Of a DNA stretch of 18,842 bases, positions 1 through 7,070 are shown in pieces. Source of the stretch: GCA-016699975 sp964420045 (GTDB lineage Bacteria; Patescibacteriota; Minisyncoccia; Moranbacterales; UBA1568); NCBI GenBank assembly GCA_964420045.1, contig CAYQPQ010000019.1, positions 1-18,842 of the forward strand. Direction: 5' to 3'. The translations under genes were made by a program, and so were the position numbers. Under the pieces are notes generated by a model. The model made no database searches, was not told the DNA's origin, and worked only from the letters and a program-made list of their open reading frames with translations. Position 1 is the stretch's first letter. Each line of letters opens with the position of its first letter.

Positions 1-168
1 GTTCGGGTATTCGTTGCTTGGAGTTAGTTCGGTTTCATGATGTGGGGTGTATAGACCTGGGCAGTCTGGAGTTATGATGAAAATAAATGCCCCGTTGATT
101 TCCCTGGCGTAGCCACCACCCTGGGTAGCGTAAACAGGGTACTCTCGATCTTCAAAGTTCTTTGCCAT
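1..168 (-). CDS. Unrecognised protein, N-terminal 56 residues (cut by window edge)
   Basis: An open frame begins at the ATG whose complement lies at 166-168 and runs leftward for 56 codons without a stop to the window edge. The start is fixed by an AGGAG Shine-Dalgarno (complement at 176-180) seven bases upstream. The visible protein starts MAKNFEDREYPVYATQGGGY, followed by a short hydrophobic patch (AFIFIITPDCPGLY) and a polar stretch rich in His, Glu and Pro. I do not recognise a family. The gene is divergent from the GT4 gene at 233. Its strong SD sets it apart from the larger genes here and resembles the small orphan genes at 13728, 15659 and 18082. It could be a small accessory protein, but its full length is unknown. 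Confidence 0.6.
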   Translation of the reverse strand, partial: MAKNFEDREYPVYATQGGGYAREINGAFIFIITPDCPGLYTPHHETELTPSNEYPN

Positions 169-175
169 GGGGATT

Positions 176-180
176 CTCCT
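176..180 (-). promoter_or_regulatory. Shine-Dalgarno AGGAG for the left-edge gene
   Basis: CTCCT on the plus strand reads AGGAG on the minus strand and ends seven bases before the ATG at 168. It is a good match to the 3' end of 16S rRNA and supports that start. Confidence 0.6.
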
Positions 181-221
181 GGTTTCATGATTGTAAAGGT
201 GATGTCAGGGTCTTCTGACTG

Positions 222-229
222 TATAAAAT
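222..229 (+). promoter_or_regulatory. Possible -10 element for the GT4-holB-FtsQ-like run
   Basis: TATAAAAT lies just before the first candidate ATG (233) of the GT4 gene. A transcript starting about seven bases downstream would begin near 234-236, so translation would more likely start at the ATG at 239 or 266 than at 233. No convincing -35 at standard spacing was seen; TTGTAA at 191-196 is too far away. This is a tentative call. Confidence 0.3.
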
Positions 230-232
230 AGC

Positions 233-1375
233 ATGTGTATGGAAAAAAGTCAAGTACCCAAGAATATGACGGGAAAACTCGGGAAAGTGGCGTTGGTGCA
301 TGATTTCCTTCTCTATCGCGGGGGGGCGGAGCGGGTGCTTAGAGCATTGGCGGATATGTTTCCGGAGGCGCCGATTTATACGTTGCTCTACGATCGCGAC
401 GGGATGCGGGGCATGTTTGACGATCGGGATGTGCGGACATCGTTTCTGGGGAAGTGGCCACGGTTTCTCTGGAGGCGGCATCGGTGGCTCTTGCCGCTTT
501 ATGGGGCGGCGACGGAGGCGATTGATTTGCGGGATTTCGATCTGGTCATTTCGTCGTCGGGCGCATGGACCAAGGGGATTGTGACGCGGCTTCGTACGAA
601 GCACGTGGCATATATTCACTCGCCGATGCGCTTTGTGTGGGACGAAAATGAACGGTATCTTCGAGAGAGCGGAGGGTTTCATTTTTGCAAACGCATAATG
701 CTCTCGTATTTGCGACTCTGGGATTTCGAAGCGGCGGCGCGGCCGGATGTGCTCATTGCCAATTCCCGCTATACAGAGGCGCGCATTGAGAAGTATTATC
801 GCCGTCCTTCGGAAATCGTGTATCCGCCCGTTCGCGCGCTGGTGTCGACCGATCGGGCGGCGTTGGATATTCGCGATCGACCGTTTGTGACGGTTTCGCG
901 TCTCTCGAAATACAAGCAGGTTGAATCGATTGTCCGCGCATTTGCTATGCTTGAGTTGCCGCTGGTTGTGGTTGGAACAGGGAGAGAATCGGAAGCACTC
1001 AGGTGTCTCGCTCCGCCGAATGTGCGATTTCTTGGCGACGTATCGGACGGTGAGCTGGATACGACACTGAGGAAGGCACGAGCATTTGTTTTTGCTGGGG
1101 AGGAAGACTTCGGGCTTGCGCTCGCGGAAGCACAGAGGGCGGGATTGCCGGCGATCGCGCTTGCTTCCGGCGGCGCGAATGAAATCGTGCAAGAAGATAT
1201 CTCGGGGGTATTTTTCTCCGATGCGAATGCCGAAAGTATCGCCGTGGCGGTTCGGCGGTACATTGATCGAGAGGCATCATTTGATCGAGAAGCAATACGG
1301 AAAAGTGCCGAGCGATTTTCGGAAGAGCGATTTCGTGAACAGGTGACGGATATTGTGCGGAACGTTGTTGAATAA
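233..1375 (+). CDS. GT4-family glycosyltransferase (group 1)
   Basis: Cytoplasmic retaining glycosyltransferase of the GT-B fold, transferring a sugar from a nucleotide donor to a lipid- or glycan-linked acceptor. The N-terminal strand reads KVALVHDFLLYRGGAERVL, with the GGAE-type glycine loop at residues 30-33. YIHSPMRFVWD follows, typical of a mannosyltransferase-like GT4 subgroup. The C-terminal donor-binding half has the E(x7)E motif in EDFGLALAE (E291 and E299). At about 380 residues it has the usual GT4 length and seems complete. ATGs at 233, 239 and 266 are all possible. The homology begins just after the third, and a -10 box at 222 favours 239 or 266; none has an SD. holB follows 18 bases after the stop, so the two may be cotranscribed. 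Acceptor and sugar cannot be told from sequence. Confidence 0.88.
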   Translation: MCMEKSQVPKNMTGKLGKVALVHDFLLYRGGAERVLRALADMFPEAPIYTLLYDRDGMRGMFDDRDVRTSFLGKWPRFLWRRHRWLLPLYGAATEAIDLRDFDLVISSSGAWTKGIVTRLRTKHVAYIHSPMRFVWDENERYLRESGGFHFCKRIMLSYLRLWDFEAAARPDVLIANSRYTEARIEKYYRRPSEIVYPPVRALVSTDRAALDIRDRPFVTVSRLSKYKQVESIVRAFAMLELPLVVVGTGRESEALRCLAPPNVRFLGDVSDGELDTTLRKARAFVFAGEEDFGLALAEAQRAGLPAIALASGGANEIVQEDISGVFFSDANAESIAVAVRRYIDREASFDREAIRKSAERFSEERFREQVTDIVRNVVE

Positions 1376-1393
1376 TGCGTACGCTATCGAGTT

Positions 1394-2296
1394 ATGACCA
1401 TCGGGCATGAGGCAATTCGGAGTCGGCTTTGGCGCGCAGTCGAAAAACAGTGCGCGGAACAGACGTATCTTTTTGTCGGACCGGAAAATATCGGCAAACT
1501 GGCGGTTGCTCTCGAATTGGGTGAGCAATTGTTGGGAACTGTCGCGCACTCTGATTGTGTGGTCATTCGTCCGGAGCGGGTTGAGGAAAAAGGAAAGGTC
1601 AAGGAACTTCCCATACGCGTGAAGACGATTCGAGAGGCGACACGTACACTCGGTCTCTCTGGGCGTGTCGGGACGAAAGCGGTACTTATCGTGGATGACG
1701 CGCACAAGATGTCGGAAGGCGCGCAGAATGCGTTTCTGAAGACGCTGGAAGAGCCCTTTCCCGGAGCGACGATTATTTTGGTGACGCATGATGAGGGCGG
1801 TATTCTTTCGACGATTCTTTCTCGGTGCGAGCGGGTTTCGTTTTCTTTGCTTCCTGGAAATGTCATGGAAGAGTCATTCCCCGATGTTCCCGAGGTGCTT
1901 CGCCGGCTCGGTCGACCGGGACTGTGCGTGTCTTTCCGAGAGCAGCCCGATGTATTTTCCGAACACATTCGAAGATTGGAGCAACTGCAATCTTTTTCCT
2001 CGCTTCCAATGAATGATCGCGCGATGTTGGCAGATGCTTGCGTGAGCGACGTTGCGGGCGCGGAGCGCCTGTTCGCTTGGTGGATGAGTGCATTGAATCG
2101 GGAGTTGATCACGGATATCTCTACGGAAGACCGACGGGCGATACTCGAGCAGACTCACATGCTTGTGGCGACGCTTCGAGATCTCCGTCGGTTTTCCGGG
2201 AGCGCTCGACTTATTGTGGAACACTTCTTTTTCTTTCGGAAAAGCGTTTCGCCGCTTTTGGCGCGGAATATGACAAAAGTTGGGCTGGCACGATAA
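1394..2296 (+). CDS. holB: DNA polymerase III subunit delta' (clamp-loader AAA+ subunit)
   Basis: Subunit of the clamp loader that opens the sliding clamp at primer-template junctions. Visible features in order: GHEAIRSRL start typical of delta'/gamma ATPase domains; a P-loop-like GPENIGK (29-35) followed by Leu rather than Ser/Thr; LIVDDAHKM Walker-B-like strand (98-106); QNAFLKTLEEP (111-121); and the SRC sensor segment LSRCE (142-146), characteristic of clamp-loader subunits. The degenerate P-loop suggests weak or no ATP hydrolysis, as known for delta'. The cysteine zinc module of many bacterial homologues is not apparent. At 300 residues it matches the family. It lies 18 bases after the GT4 gene and 36 bases before the FtsQ-like gene, all on one strand. 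The start has no clear SD. A gamma/tau identity is unlikely because the protein is short and lacks an intact P-loop. Confidence 0.85.
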   Translation: MTIGHEAIRSRLWRAVEKQCAEQTYLFVGPENIGKLAVALELGEQLLGTVAHSDCVVIRPERVEEKGKVKELPIRVKTIREATRTLGLSGRVGTKAVLIVDDAHKMSEGAQNAFLKTLEEPFPGATIILVTHDEGGILSTILSRCERVSFSLLPGNVMEESFPDVPEVLRRLGRPGLCVSFREQPDVFSEHIRRLEQLQSFSSLPMNDRAMLADACVSDVAGAERLFAWWMSALNRELITDISTEDRRAILEQTHMLVATLRDLRRFSGSARLIVEHFFFFRKSVSPLLARNMTKVGLAR

Positions 2297-2332
2297 AATG
2301 GATTTGTATTTACTTCGTGCAAGGAATTTTGA

Positions 2333-3313
2333 ATGCATGTTCGTATGAAGTTGTTTCAAAGAAATAAAATATCGCGATCGTCGACAACGCTGCTGCGTCC
2401 GCGACGGAGCCGATTGTTTCGCGGAGTTGCTCGAGAGCGCCAGAAACAAACCTTTCGAGAAAGGGATTCGGCTTGGTCGATCTGGACGCTCGGGTACATG
2501 TTTCTCTGGGGGTCGTTTTTGGGTGCGGTTGTGTTTGCGCTGTTTTTTTCCCCGTTTCTTCGCATTGATCGGGAAGATATTGCGCCAATGGAGCATGTTT
2601 CGCGCGATGCTGTGTCGACATTGATTCAGCGGGAACTGTCCGGGAAGTTCTGGGGCATTTTGCCAAACAACACGATGCTCATTGCCTTTGCGAGAAGACG
2701 TGGCATAGAACAGAAGCTACTTGAAACTTTTCCGGTACTTCGGAGTGTGACGACCTCCTTTGTATTCCCGGGGACAATCGTTGTGAAGGGTGAAGAACGA
2801 ACTTTGGCATTGGTACTGTGTTCCGGCGGACCGTGTTTTGCCGTTGATGAAAGGGGGTTCGCTTTCGACGAGGCGCCGGCGCCAGATATGGGAAATACGC
2901 AGGGAGTGTTAACCGTTGTCGATGTATCCGCCAAACCGGTTGTATGGCAAGATCCGTTGTTCTCCGAAGACTTCTTGCGAGTTTTCCCTTCGATTCGTGG
3001 GCGACTTTCCGATGAGCTGGGTATAGAGACAGTTGATATCGCCGAAACGCCCTCGCGATTTTCGGACGAAGTGTGGCTGAGGACTGTTGACGGATGGGAA
3101 CTTCGTATGAGTGCGACCGTCTCTATAGAAAAATCTTTGCGCGCACTCCGACTTCTCTTTGCCAAAACACTCCCTGAAAATGATCGAAAAAACCTCGATT
3201 ATATCGATCTTCGAACCGAGAATCGAATTTTCTATGCACTCGAAGGCGACACCCAGAGAGAAGGGGAATCGGATGCGGAAGACACTGAAACTCACGAACG
3301 GAAAAAGAAATGA
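2333..3313 (+). CDS. FtsQ/DivIB-like POTRA membrane protein (probable cell-division protein)
   Basis: Bitopic membrane protein with FtsQ layout. There is a very basic cytoplasmic tail of about 48 residues, one transmembrane helix (about 49-72), then an extracytoplasmic POTRA-like domain (about 76-155) with ETFPVLRSVTTSFVFPGTIV and VKGEERTLA. These correspond to the family pattern of an FP.V..A.V....P.T..I.V.ER strand-helix-strand core. Next come FAVDERGFAF, equivalent to the 'VD..G' segment, and a beta-rich C-terminal region. The tail after residue ~300 is highly charged. FtsQ/DivIB recruits and regulates the septal peptidoglycan machinery. AAGGA at 2321-2325, seven bases before ATG 2333, supports this start; an in-frame ATG at 2345 is the alternative. 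The gene is last in a plus-strand run and converges on a GT-C gene with only 12 bases between. No terminator is visible. The assignment rests on topology and motifs, so another POTRA protein remains possible. Confidence 0.65.
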   Translation: MHVRMKLFQRNKISRSSTTLLRPRRSRLFRGVARERQKQTFRERDSAWSIWTLGYMFLWGSFLGAVVFALFFSPFLRIDREDIAPMEHVSRDAVSTLIQRELSGKFWGILPNNTMLIAFARRRGIEQKLLETFPVLRSVTTSFVFPGTIVVKGEERTLALVLCSGGPCFAVDERGFAFDEAPAPDMGNTQGVLTVVDVSAKPVVWQDPLFSEDFLRVFPSIRGRLSDELGIETVDIAETPSRFSDEVWLRTVDGWELRMSATVSIEKSLRALRLLFAKTLPENDRKNLDYIDLRTENRIFYALEGDTQREGESDAEDTETHERKKK

Positions 3314-3325
3314 GAGACGATCCTT

Positions 3326-5293
3326 CTACTTTTCTTGCCCCGGAACGCGGTCTACATAGAATATGAAGATGGAGTCGCCAGTGCGACCAACGAGAGAACT
3401 TTTCGGAATCCATGAGTAGTTAACGGATCCTGCTGGTTGGGGTTTGTAAATACTTTCCTGGTAGAATCCGGCGGAGACGGCATACCATCCGGATTCCGGT
3501 GCGTTGTCACTGTGCCAAGCTTCATATTTGTTCCCGAGGAAATATGCCGGGCTTGATCCGCCAAAGTAGTCGACGCGGATCTTTTGTATGGGCAATGCGG
3601 TTGGAAAACTGTGTCCATTGGTAAGTGAGCGGCATTCGGCAAAGTCGGTCTGATTGCCGGTTATACAGAGATTGTAGGTATCAACCCAAGAACCCAACCG
3701 CTTGGCGTCTTGCCCCCAGTCGTAGTTGGAATCGGTGACGTATTGGTACCCTTCGGCATGTCCGCCCATTGCCGTATTGAAGTAGGAAAGATAGCTCGGA
3801 TAGGCGAAGACCGGTATGAGAAGTATCCAGCAGGCGAAGATGAGAATGAATCCTCGCATGATGCTCCACGTCGCGTGATTGCCGTGATGGCGCTTCCAGT
3901 AATCGAAGACAGCTTTGGTTCCGAGGACATAGAGGAAGGGGAGAATCGGGAAGAGATGTCGAAAACCGATGTTGAGATTGCCGGTGATGCTGAGGTAGCT
4001 GTAGAGGCCGACAAATCCGAGCATGGTATATTGCGCGATATGCGACTGGAAGGAATGAGCAAGTATGCCGCGCCATGTTTGTCCGCTTCGCCTGTGTTCA
4101 TTGGTAACTTTGATGATGCGACGGAATCCATAGAGGAATCCGAAGCCGAGTATGGCGAGGAATGGTAGTGTGGATTTCATGAGGAAGACGACGGGAAAGT
4201 AGAGTGCGGTCGCTTGGTTGGAGACCGTGCCGAGGAAGTAGTACGTATTGCCGCCGGAGACGCGTGCAAACACCATGAAGACGCCGAGGAAATACTGCGC
4301 GAGCGGTTTCATGAGAGGAATCTCACTCATGCCGACGATAGTTGACTCGGCGAATCGACCGACGGCACGGTCATTGGGGAATTGCGAACGTGCGATTTCT
4401 TGCACGGTTTCTGTTGGCATGTTCCAGGTATTTGGAACATAGAGCGCCCAGATGACGACGAAACAAAGAGCGACCGATCCAGCGAATTTGAAAACGAGAG
4501 AGAAAAAGAATTTCCATCGCCACATTTGTCGGTGCGGTTCATCGACCGTATCGGGAAGAGGCTTTGAGAGAGCGTAGAGAATGACTATGAGTCCGAAAAG
4601 CGGGAAGAGGGTGACGGCGGAAAACTTGGCGAGATTAGCGAGTCCCAAGAAGACGCCTGAGAGAAAAGTGTTCTTTGCGGAGGGATCCTTGAGAAACCGG
4701 ACGAAGAAATAGACGGAGAAAAAGACAAACGCCGCGATACCGATGTCGGTTGTGACGAGGTGGTCGTGTCCGAGGACATTGGGGTCGGCGGCGTAGAGGA
4801 GGAGCGCGAAGAGTCCGGCAATTGTGCCGGCGAGCTCGCGTGTCCATCGGAAAATGGCAAACCCAAGCAGTAGTGTGATCAGAATGATCGGGAGGCGCGC
4901 AAAGAAAGTTATCCGGTCGGGATTATTGCCCATGCCGAAGAGAAATTCATCGCCAAATGTCCACTGTGCGAATCCCCATGATTGCGCCGGTCCCTCGGGA
5001 TGTTTGGCAGGATCGACGCTTTCGTCGCCTCGAGTCCAGAGCGTGCTCGGAACAGGGAAAGCCGGCAATGGCGATATGAGGAGCATGGCAAGTCCGGAGA
5101 GGTCTTTGATGAGCGGCGGGTGCTCGGGGTTGATGCGCATGTCGAGATAGCGCACATAGCTGTAGGAGGCGGGGATATGCGCCTTTTCATCCATGGTGGT
5201 CGAGTCATCCCAGGCGAGACGAAGCGAAACGGCAAACAAGGCAATGAGTATTCCCGTGACAAACCAGCCTGCGTGTTGTTTGAAGAGTTGCAT
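3326..5293 (-). CDS. GT-C membrane glycosyltransferase, PMT/ArnT-like (GT39 type)
   Basis: Large multi-pass membrane enzyme that moves a sugar from a polyprenyl-phosphate donor to an acceptor on the outer face. After the first membrane helix comes the catalytic-loop signature TTMDEKAHIPASYSYV, with the acidic Asp-Glu pair expected of PMT-type GT-Cs. RINPEHPPLIKDLSGL follows, as in this family. Around ten further hydrophobic helices are evident. Near residue 520 is DSNYDWGQDAKRLGSWV, a recurrent motif of a bacterial PMT subgroup, leading into a soluble C-terminal domain of about 130 residues that ends near RTGDSIFIFYVDRV. I prefer ATG 5293; a TTG two codons upstream (5299) is in frame. There is no SD. 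It lies 41 bases after another GT-C gene on the same strand, probably one transcript from the divergent promoter near 7019-7034. Substrate unknown. Confidence 0.82.
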   Translation of the reverse strand: MQLFKQHAGWFVTGILIALFAVSLRLAWDDSTTMDEKAHIPASYSYVRYLDMRINPEHPPLIKDLSGLAMLLISPLPAFPVPSTLWTRGDESVDPAKHPEGPAQSWGFAQWTFGDEFLFGMGNNPDRITFFARLPIILITLLLGFAIFRWTRELAGTIAGLFALLLYAADPNVLGHDHLVTTDIGIAAFVFFSVYFFVRFLKDPSAKNTFLSGVFLGLANLAKFSAVTLFPLFGLIVILYALSKPLPDTVDEPHRQMWRWKFFFSLVFKFAGSVALCFVVIWALYVPNTWNMPTETVQEIARSQFPNDRAVGRFAESTIVGMSEIPLMKPLAQYFLGVFMVFARVSGGNTYYFLGTVSNQATALYFPVVFLMKSTLPFLAILGFGFLYGFRRIIKVTNEHRRSGQTWRGILAHSFQSHIAQYTMLGFVGLYSYLSITGNLNIGFRHLFPILPFLYVLGTKAVFDYWKRHHGNHATWSIMRGFILIFACWILLIPVFAYPSYLSYFNTAMGGHAEGYQYVTDSNYDWGQDAKRLGSWVDTYNLCITGNQTDFAECRSLTNGHSFPTALPIQKIRVDYFGGSSPAYFLGNKYEAWHSDNAPESGWYAVSAGFYQESIYKPQPAGSVNYSWIPKSSLVGRTGDSIFIFYVDRVPGQEK

Positions 5294-5334
5294 AATCAAA
5301 GTTGATGAAGTGAGTACACCTTTTTATTGAAAAT

Positions 5335-6951
5335 TTATTTTATCACAATTATCTGAAAACTTTCCGAAGAATTTTTCCCAAAAGGAACGGTCTCTATAAT
5401 TGCTTGCGGAAAGGCGCTTTGAACTTTTTTGCCGACGGCATCATCCCACTTTTGCGGGATGATTACGGCGGGCATTTGCAGAATTGTGTCTGGCATGAGA
5501 AATTCCGGTGAACCCTTTGCGGAATCATGCGTGAGGAAGAGAATCGGCTGCGCGGTAACGGGAAGTCCATTGTCGATCAGGGTGCCGCCCGCATTGGCAA
5601 GTACATAGGCGTGTATGTCATCTGGTAGAGTGTTGATATAGGACGCCATGGCAGTGAAATTCTCATTGAAAGCACCTCTCGCATTGGGGTTGTTTGCAAA
5701 GAAGAGAAAGTATTTACTGACATTCCAGAGAGGAATGAGAGCGATAACCGTGCCGACAAGGATGACCATGCCGACCTTTGATCCGGGAGCTTGCTTTCGG
5801 AGCCATTCGCCGAACCAGAGCAGTGGGAGGCTTGCAATAAGGAAAACGACCGGCTGCGTGCCGATGGCGCGAAGCGCATGAGGGAGCCCCTCTCCGGTCA
5901 AAAATTCGGGGATAAGCATGGTGAAGAACCACCCGAGAAGAAAGAGGGAGATCATGAGCTCGCGATTTCGTTCGGCATGTTTCCATCGCTTTTTGGCGAG
6001 CAATATGACGCGCATGATGAGGAAAACGAACCCAGCGAGAAAGAGTGTGCCACTCACGAAATCGAGAAGCGGATAGGGCGGATAGTTGTGTCGCCAGTTC
6101 ATGTCGCCAACAAAAGTATACTTAATGAGGGAGAGACTGAGTGTCTTGGCAAGGGTGAGTGCGAGGTGTCCGTGATTGACTGCGGGCGAGAGAATGGAAA
6201 TGGATGCCGATCGCGATGAGAGATATTCCGGATGCGTCGCGAACTCATAGATGAGCGGCAGGGCAGTGACAAACATGCCAATTGTAAAGACGAGCGCATG
6301 TTTCCAGTAGCGCTTCAAGAATTCCCGATACGATGCCATGCATCCGAGCGTGATGATAAGGAGAATGAGCGGTGCGACACGAAAGGCGATATACGTGTGG
6401 AAGCCGAGACCGAAAATAAATCCGCTCACGAGAAATGAGAAGAGACTCTTCGTGCGAAGACCTCGGAAGAAAAAGTAAAACGAGAATGAGAGAATGAATG
6501 GCACCATGATGGCGCGGAAGCCGATTCGGGAAAAATTGATCGCCCAGTAGGAAAAGGTGACAAGAAAGGCGGAGAAGAGAGCGACGCTGCGCTTCTGCCA
6601 GAGCTCTTTGGCAAGTAAATAGACACCGAGCACGGTCGCAGTGCCGAAGATTGCTGACCAGAGCTTGAGCGCTGTGATATTGGCGCCGAAGAGGAATAGC
6701 GAGAGTGCTTGCAGATTGATATAGAGACCTTCTCGCCCGCTGTTATTGGGGTAGAAGAGCTGGTAATTGCCGGTTTCGTTGGCTCGAAGCGCATCAATGC
6801 CATTCATCGCTTCATCGGGGTAGAGCCCGGCGGGAAGATGTTCGATATTCCAGAAACGCACAAAGAATGCCGTCGCAAGGAGCATTGAAAGTATGGAAAT
6901 TGCCAATAGTCTCTCGGCTGTAAAAAAATGCCCGAAGAAGTGTCGTCGCAT
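5335..6951 (-). CDS. GT-C membrane glycosyltransferase, PMT_2/ArnT-like
   Basis: A second multi-pass membrane glycosyltransferase of 538 residues. After the N-terminal helix (about 14-33) comes HLPAGLYPDEAMNGIDALRA, which contains the Asp46-Glu47 pair at the position of the catalytic acidic motif. Next is YPNNSGREGLYINLQALSLF, typical of PMT_2-type proteins. About ten more hydrophobic helices follow, then a short extracytoplasmic C-terminal domain (roughly 430-538). The expected role is transfer of a sugar from a polyprenyl-phosphate carrier on the outside of the membrane. The two neighbouring GT-Cs differ clearly in length and motif context, so they are paralogues of different subtypes rather than a recent tandem duplication. 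The ATG at 6951 has no SD. The gene is first in its minus-strand run and faces the divergent promoter region. Acceptor (lipid, protein or polysaccharide) cannot be told. Confidence 0.82.
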   Translation of the reverse strand: MRRHFFGHFFTAERLLAISILSMLLATAFFVRFWNIEHLPAGLYPDEAMNGIDALRANETGNYQLFYPNNSGREGLYINLQALSLFLFGANITALKLWSAIFGTATVLGVYLLAKELWQKRSVALFSAFLVTFSYWAINFSRIGFRAIMVPFILSFSFYFFFRGLRTKSLFSFLVSGFIFGLGFHTYIAFRVAPLILLIITLGCMASYREFLKRYWKHALVFTIGMFVTALPLIYEFATHPEYLSSRSASISILSPAVNHGHLALTLAKTLSLSLIKYTFVGDMNWRHNYPPYPLLDFVSGTLFLAGFVFLIMRVILLAKKRWKHAERNRELMISLFLLGWFFTMLIPEFLTGEGLPHALRAIGTQPVVFLIASLPLLWFGEWLRKQAPGSKVGMVILVGTVIALIPLWNVSKYFLFFANNPNARGAFNENFTAMASYINTLPDDIHAYVLANAGGTLIDNGLPVTAQPILFLTHDSAKGSPEFLMPDTILQMPAVIIPQKWDDAVGKKVQSAFPQAIIETVPFGKNSSESFQIIVIK

Positions 6952-6995
6952 ATTGTAGAAATATTTTGTTTTTGTCTTGACGTTTTCTCTGTAAA

Positions 6996-7008
6996 GTATC
7001 GTCGATAC
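6996..7008. repeat. Short inverted repeat GTATCG-T-CGATAC (possible operator)
   Basis: Perfect 6-bp arms around one central base, in the 119-bp divergent spacer between the GT-C gene (start 6951) and the large gene (start 7071). On the minus strand it lies just downstream of the predicted start site; on the plus strand it is at about -26 to -38. A repressor could bind here, but a 13-bp odd palindrome can also arise by chance. Confidence 0.4.
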
Positions 7009-7018
7009 GTTTGAATGA

Positions 7019-7034
7019 TGGTATAATTATACCA
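7019..7034. promoter_or_regulatory. Palindromic bidirectional promoter (extended -10 on both strands)
   Basis: The 16 bases TGGTATAATTATACCA are a perfect palindrome. Read on either strand they contain TGGTATAAT, an exact TGnTATAAT extended -10 element. On the plus strand the -10 is at 7022-7027, predicting transcription from about 7034 and a ~37-base leader to ATG 7071. On the minus strand the -10 is at 7031-7026, predicting transcription from about 7019 and a ~68-base leader to ATG 6951. No good -35 lies at 17 bases on the plus strand, which extended -10 promoters tolerate. A second TATAAT at 7065-7070 abuts the ATG and is probably too close to serve that gene. Confidence 0.65.
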
Positions 7035-7070
7035 CGAATTACGGATTACTTTTCCTTTCGCTTCTATAAT

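Noticed and set aside
185..1192. 335-codon open frame on the minus strand opposite the GT4 gene
   Set aside because: It is Arg/Pro/His-rich with no motifs or membrane pattern, and lies antisense to a well-supported glycosyltransferase. It is a composition artefact of the GC-rich coding strand.
1384..2112. 242-codon open frame on the minus strand opposite holB
   Set aside because: It is Ser/Arg-rich shadow translation; the plus-strand frame has clear clamp-loader motifs.
3314..3325. Terminator between the convergent FtsQ-like and GT-C genes
   Set aside because: No inverted repeat with a T run is visible in the 12-base gap or the adjoining gene ends.
7011..7070. Upstream TTG start adding 20 residues to the giant protein
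   Set aside because: The codons overlap and precede the palindromic promoter at 7019-7034, so a transcript from it would not contain the TTG.
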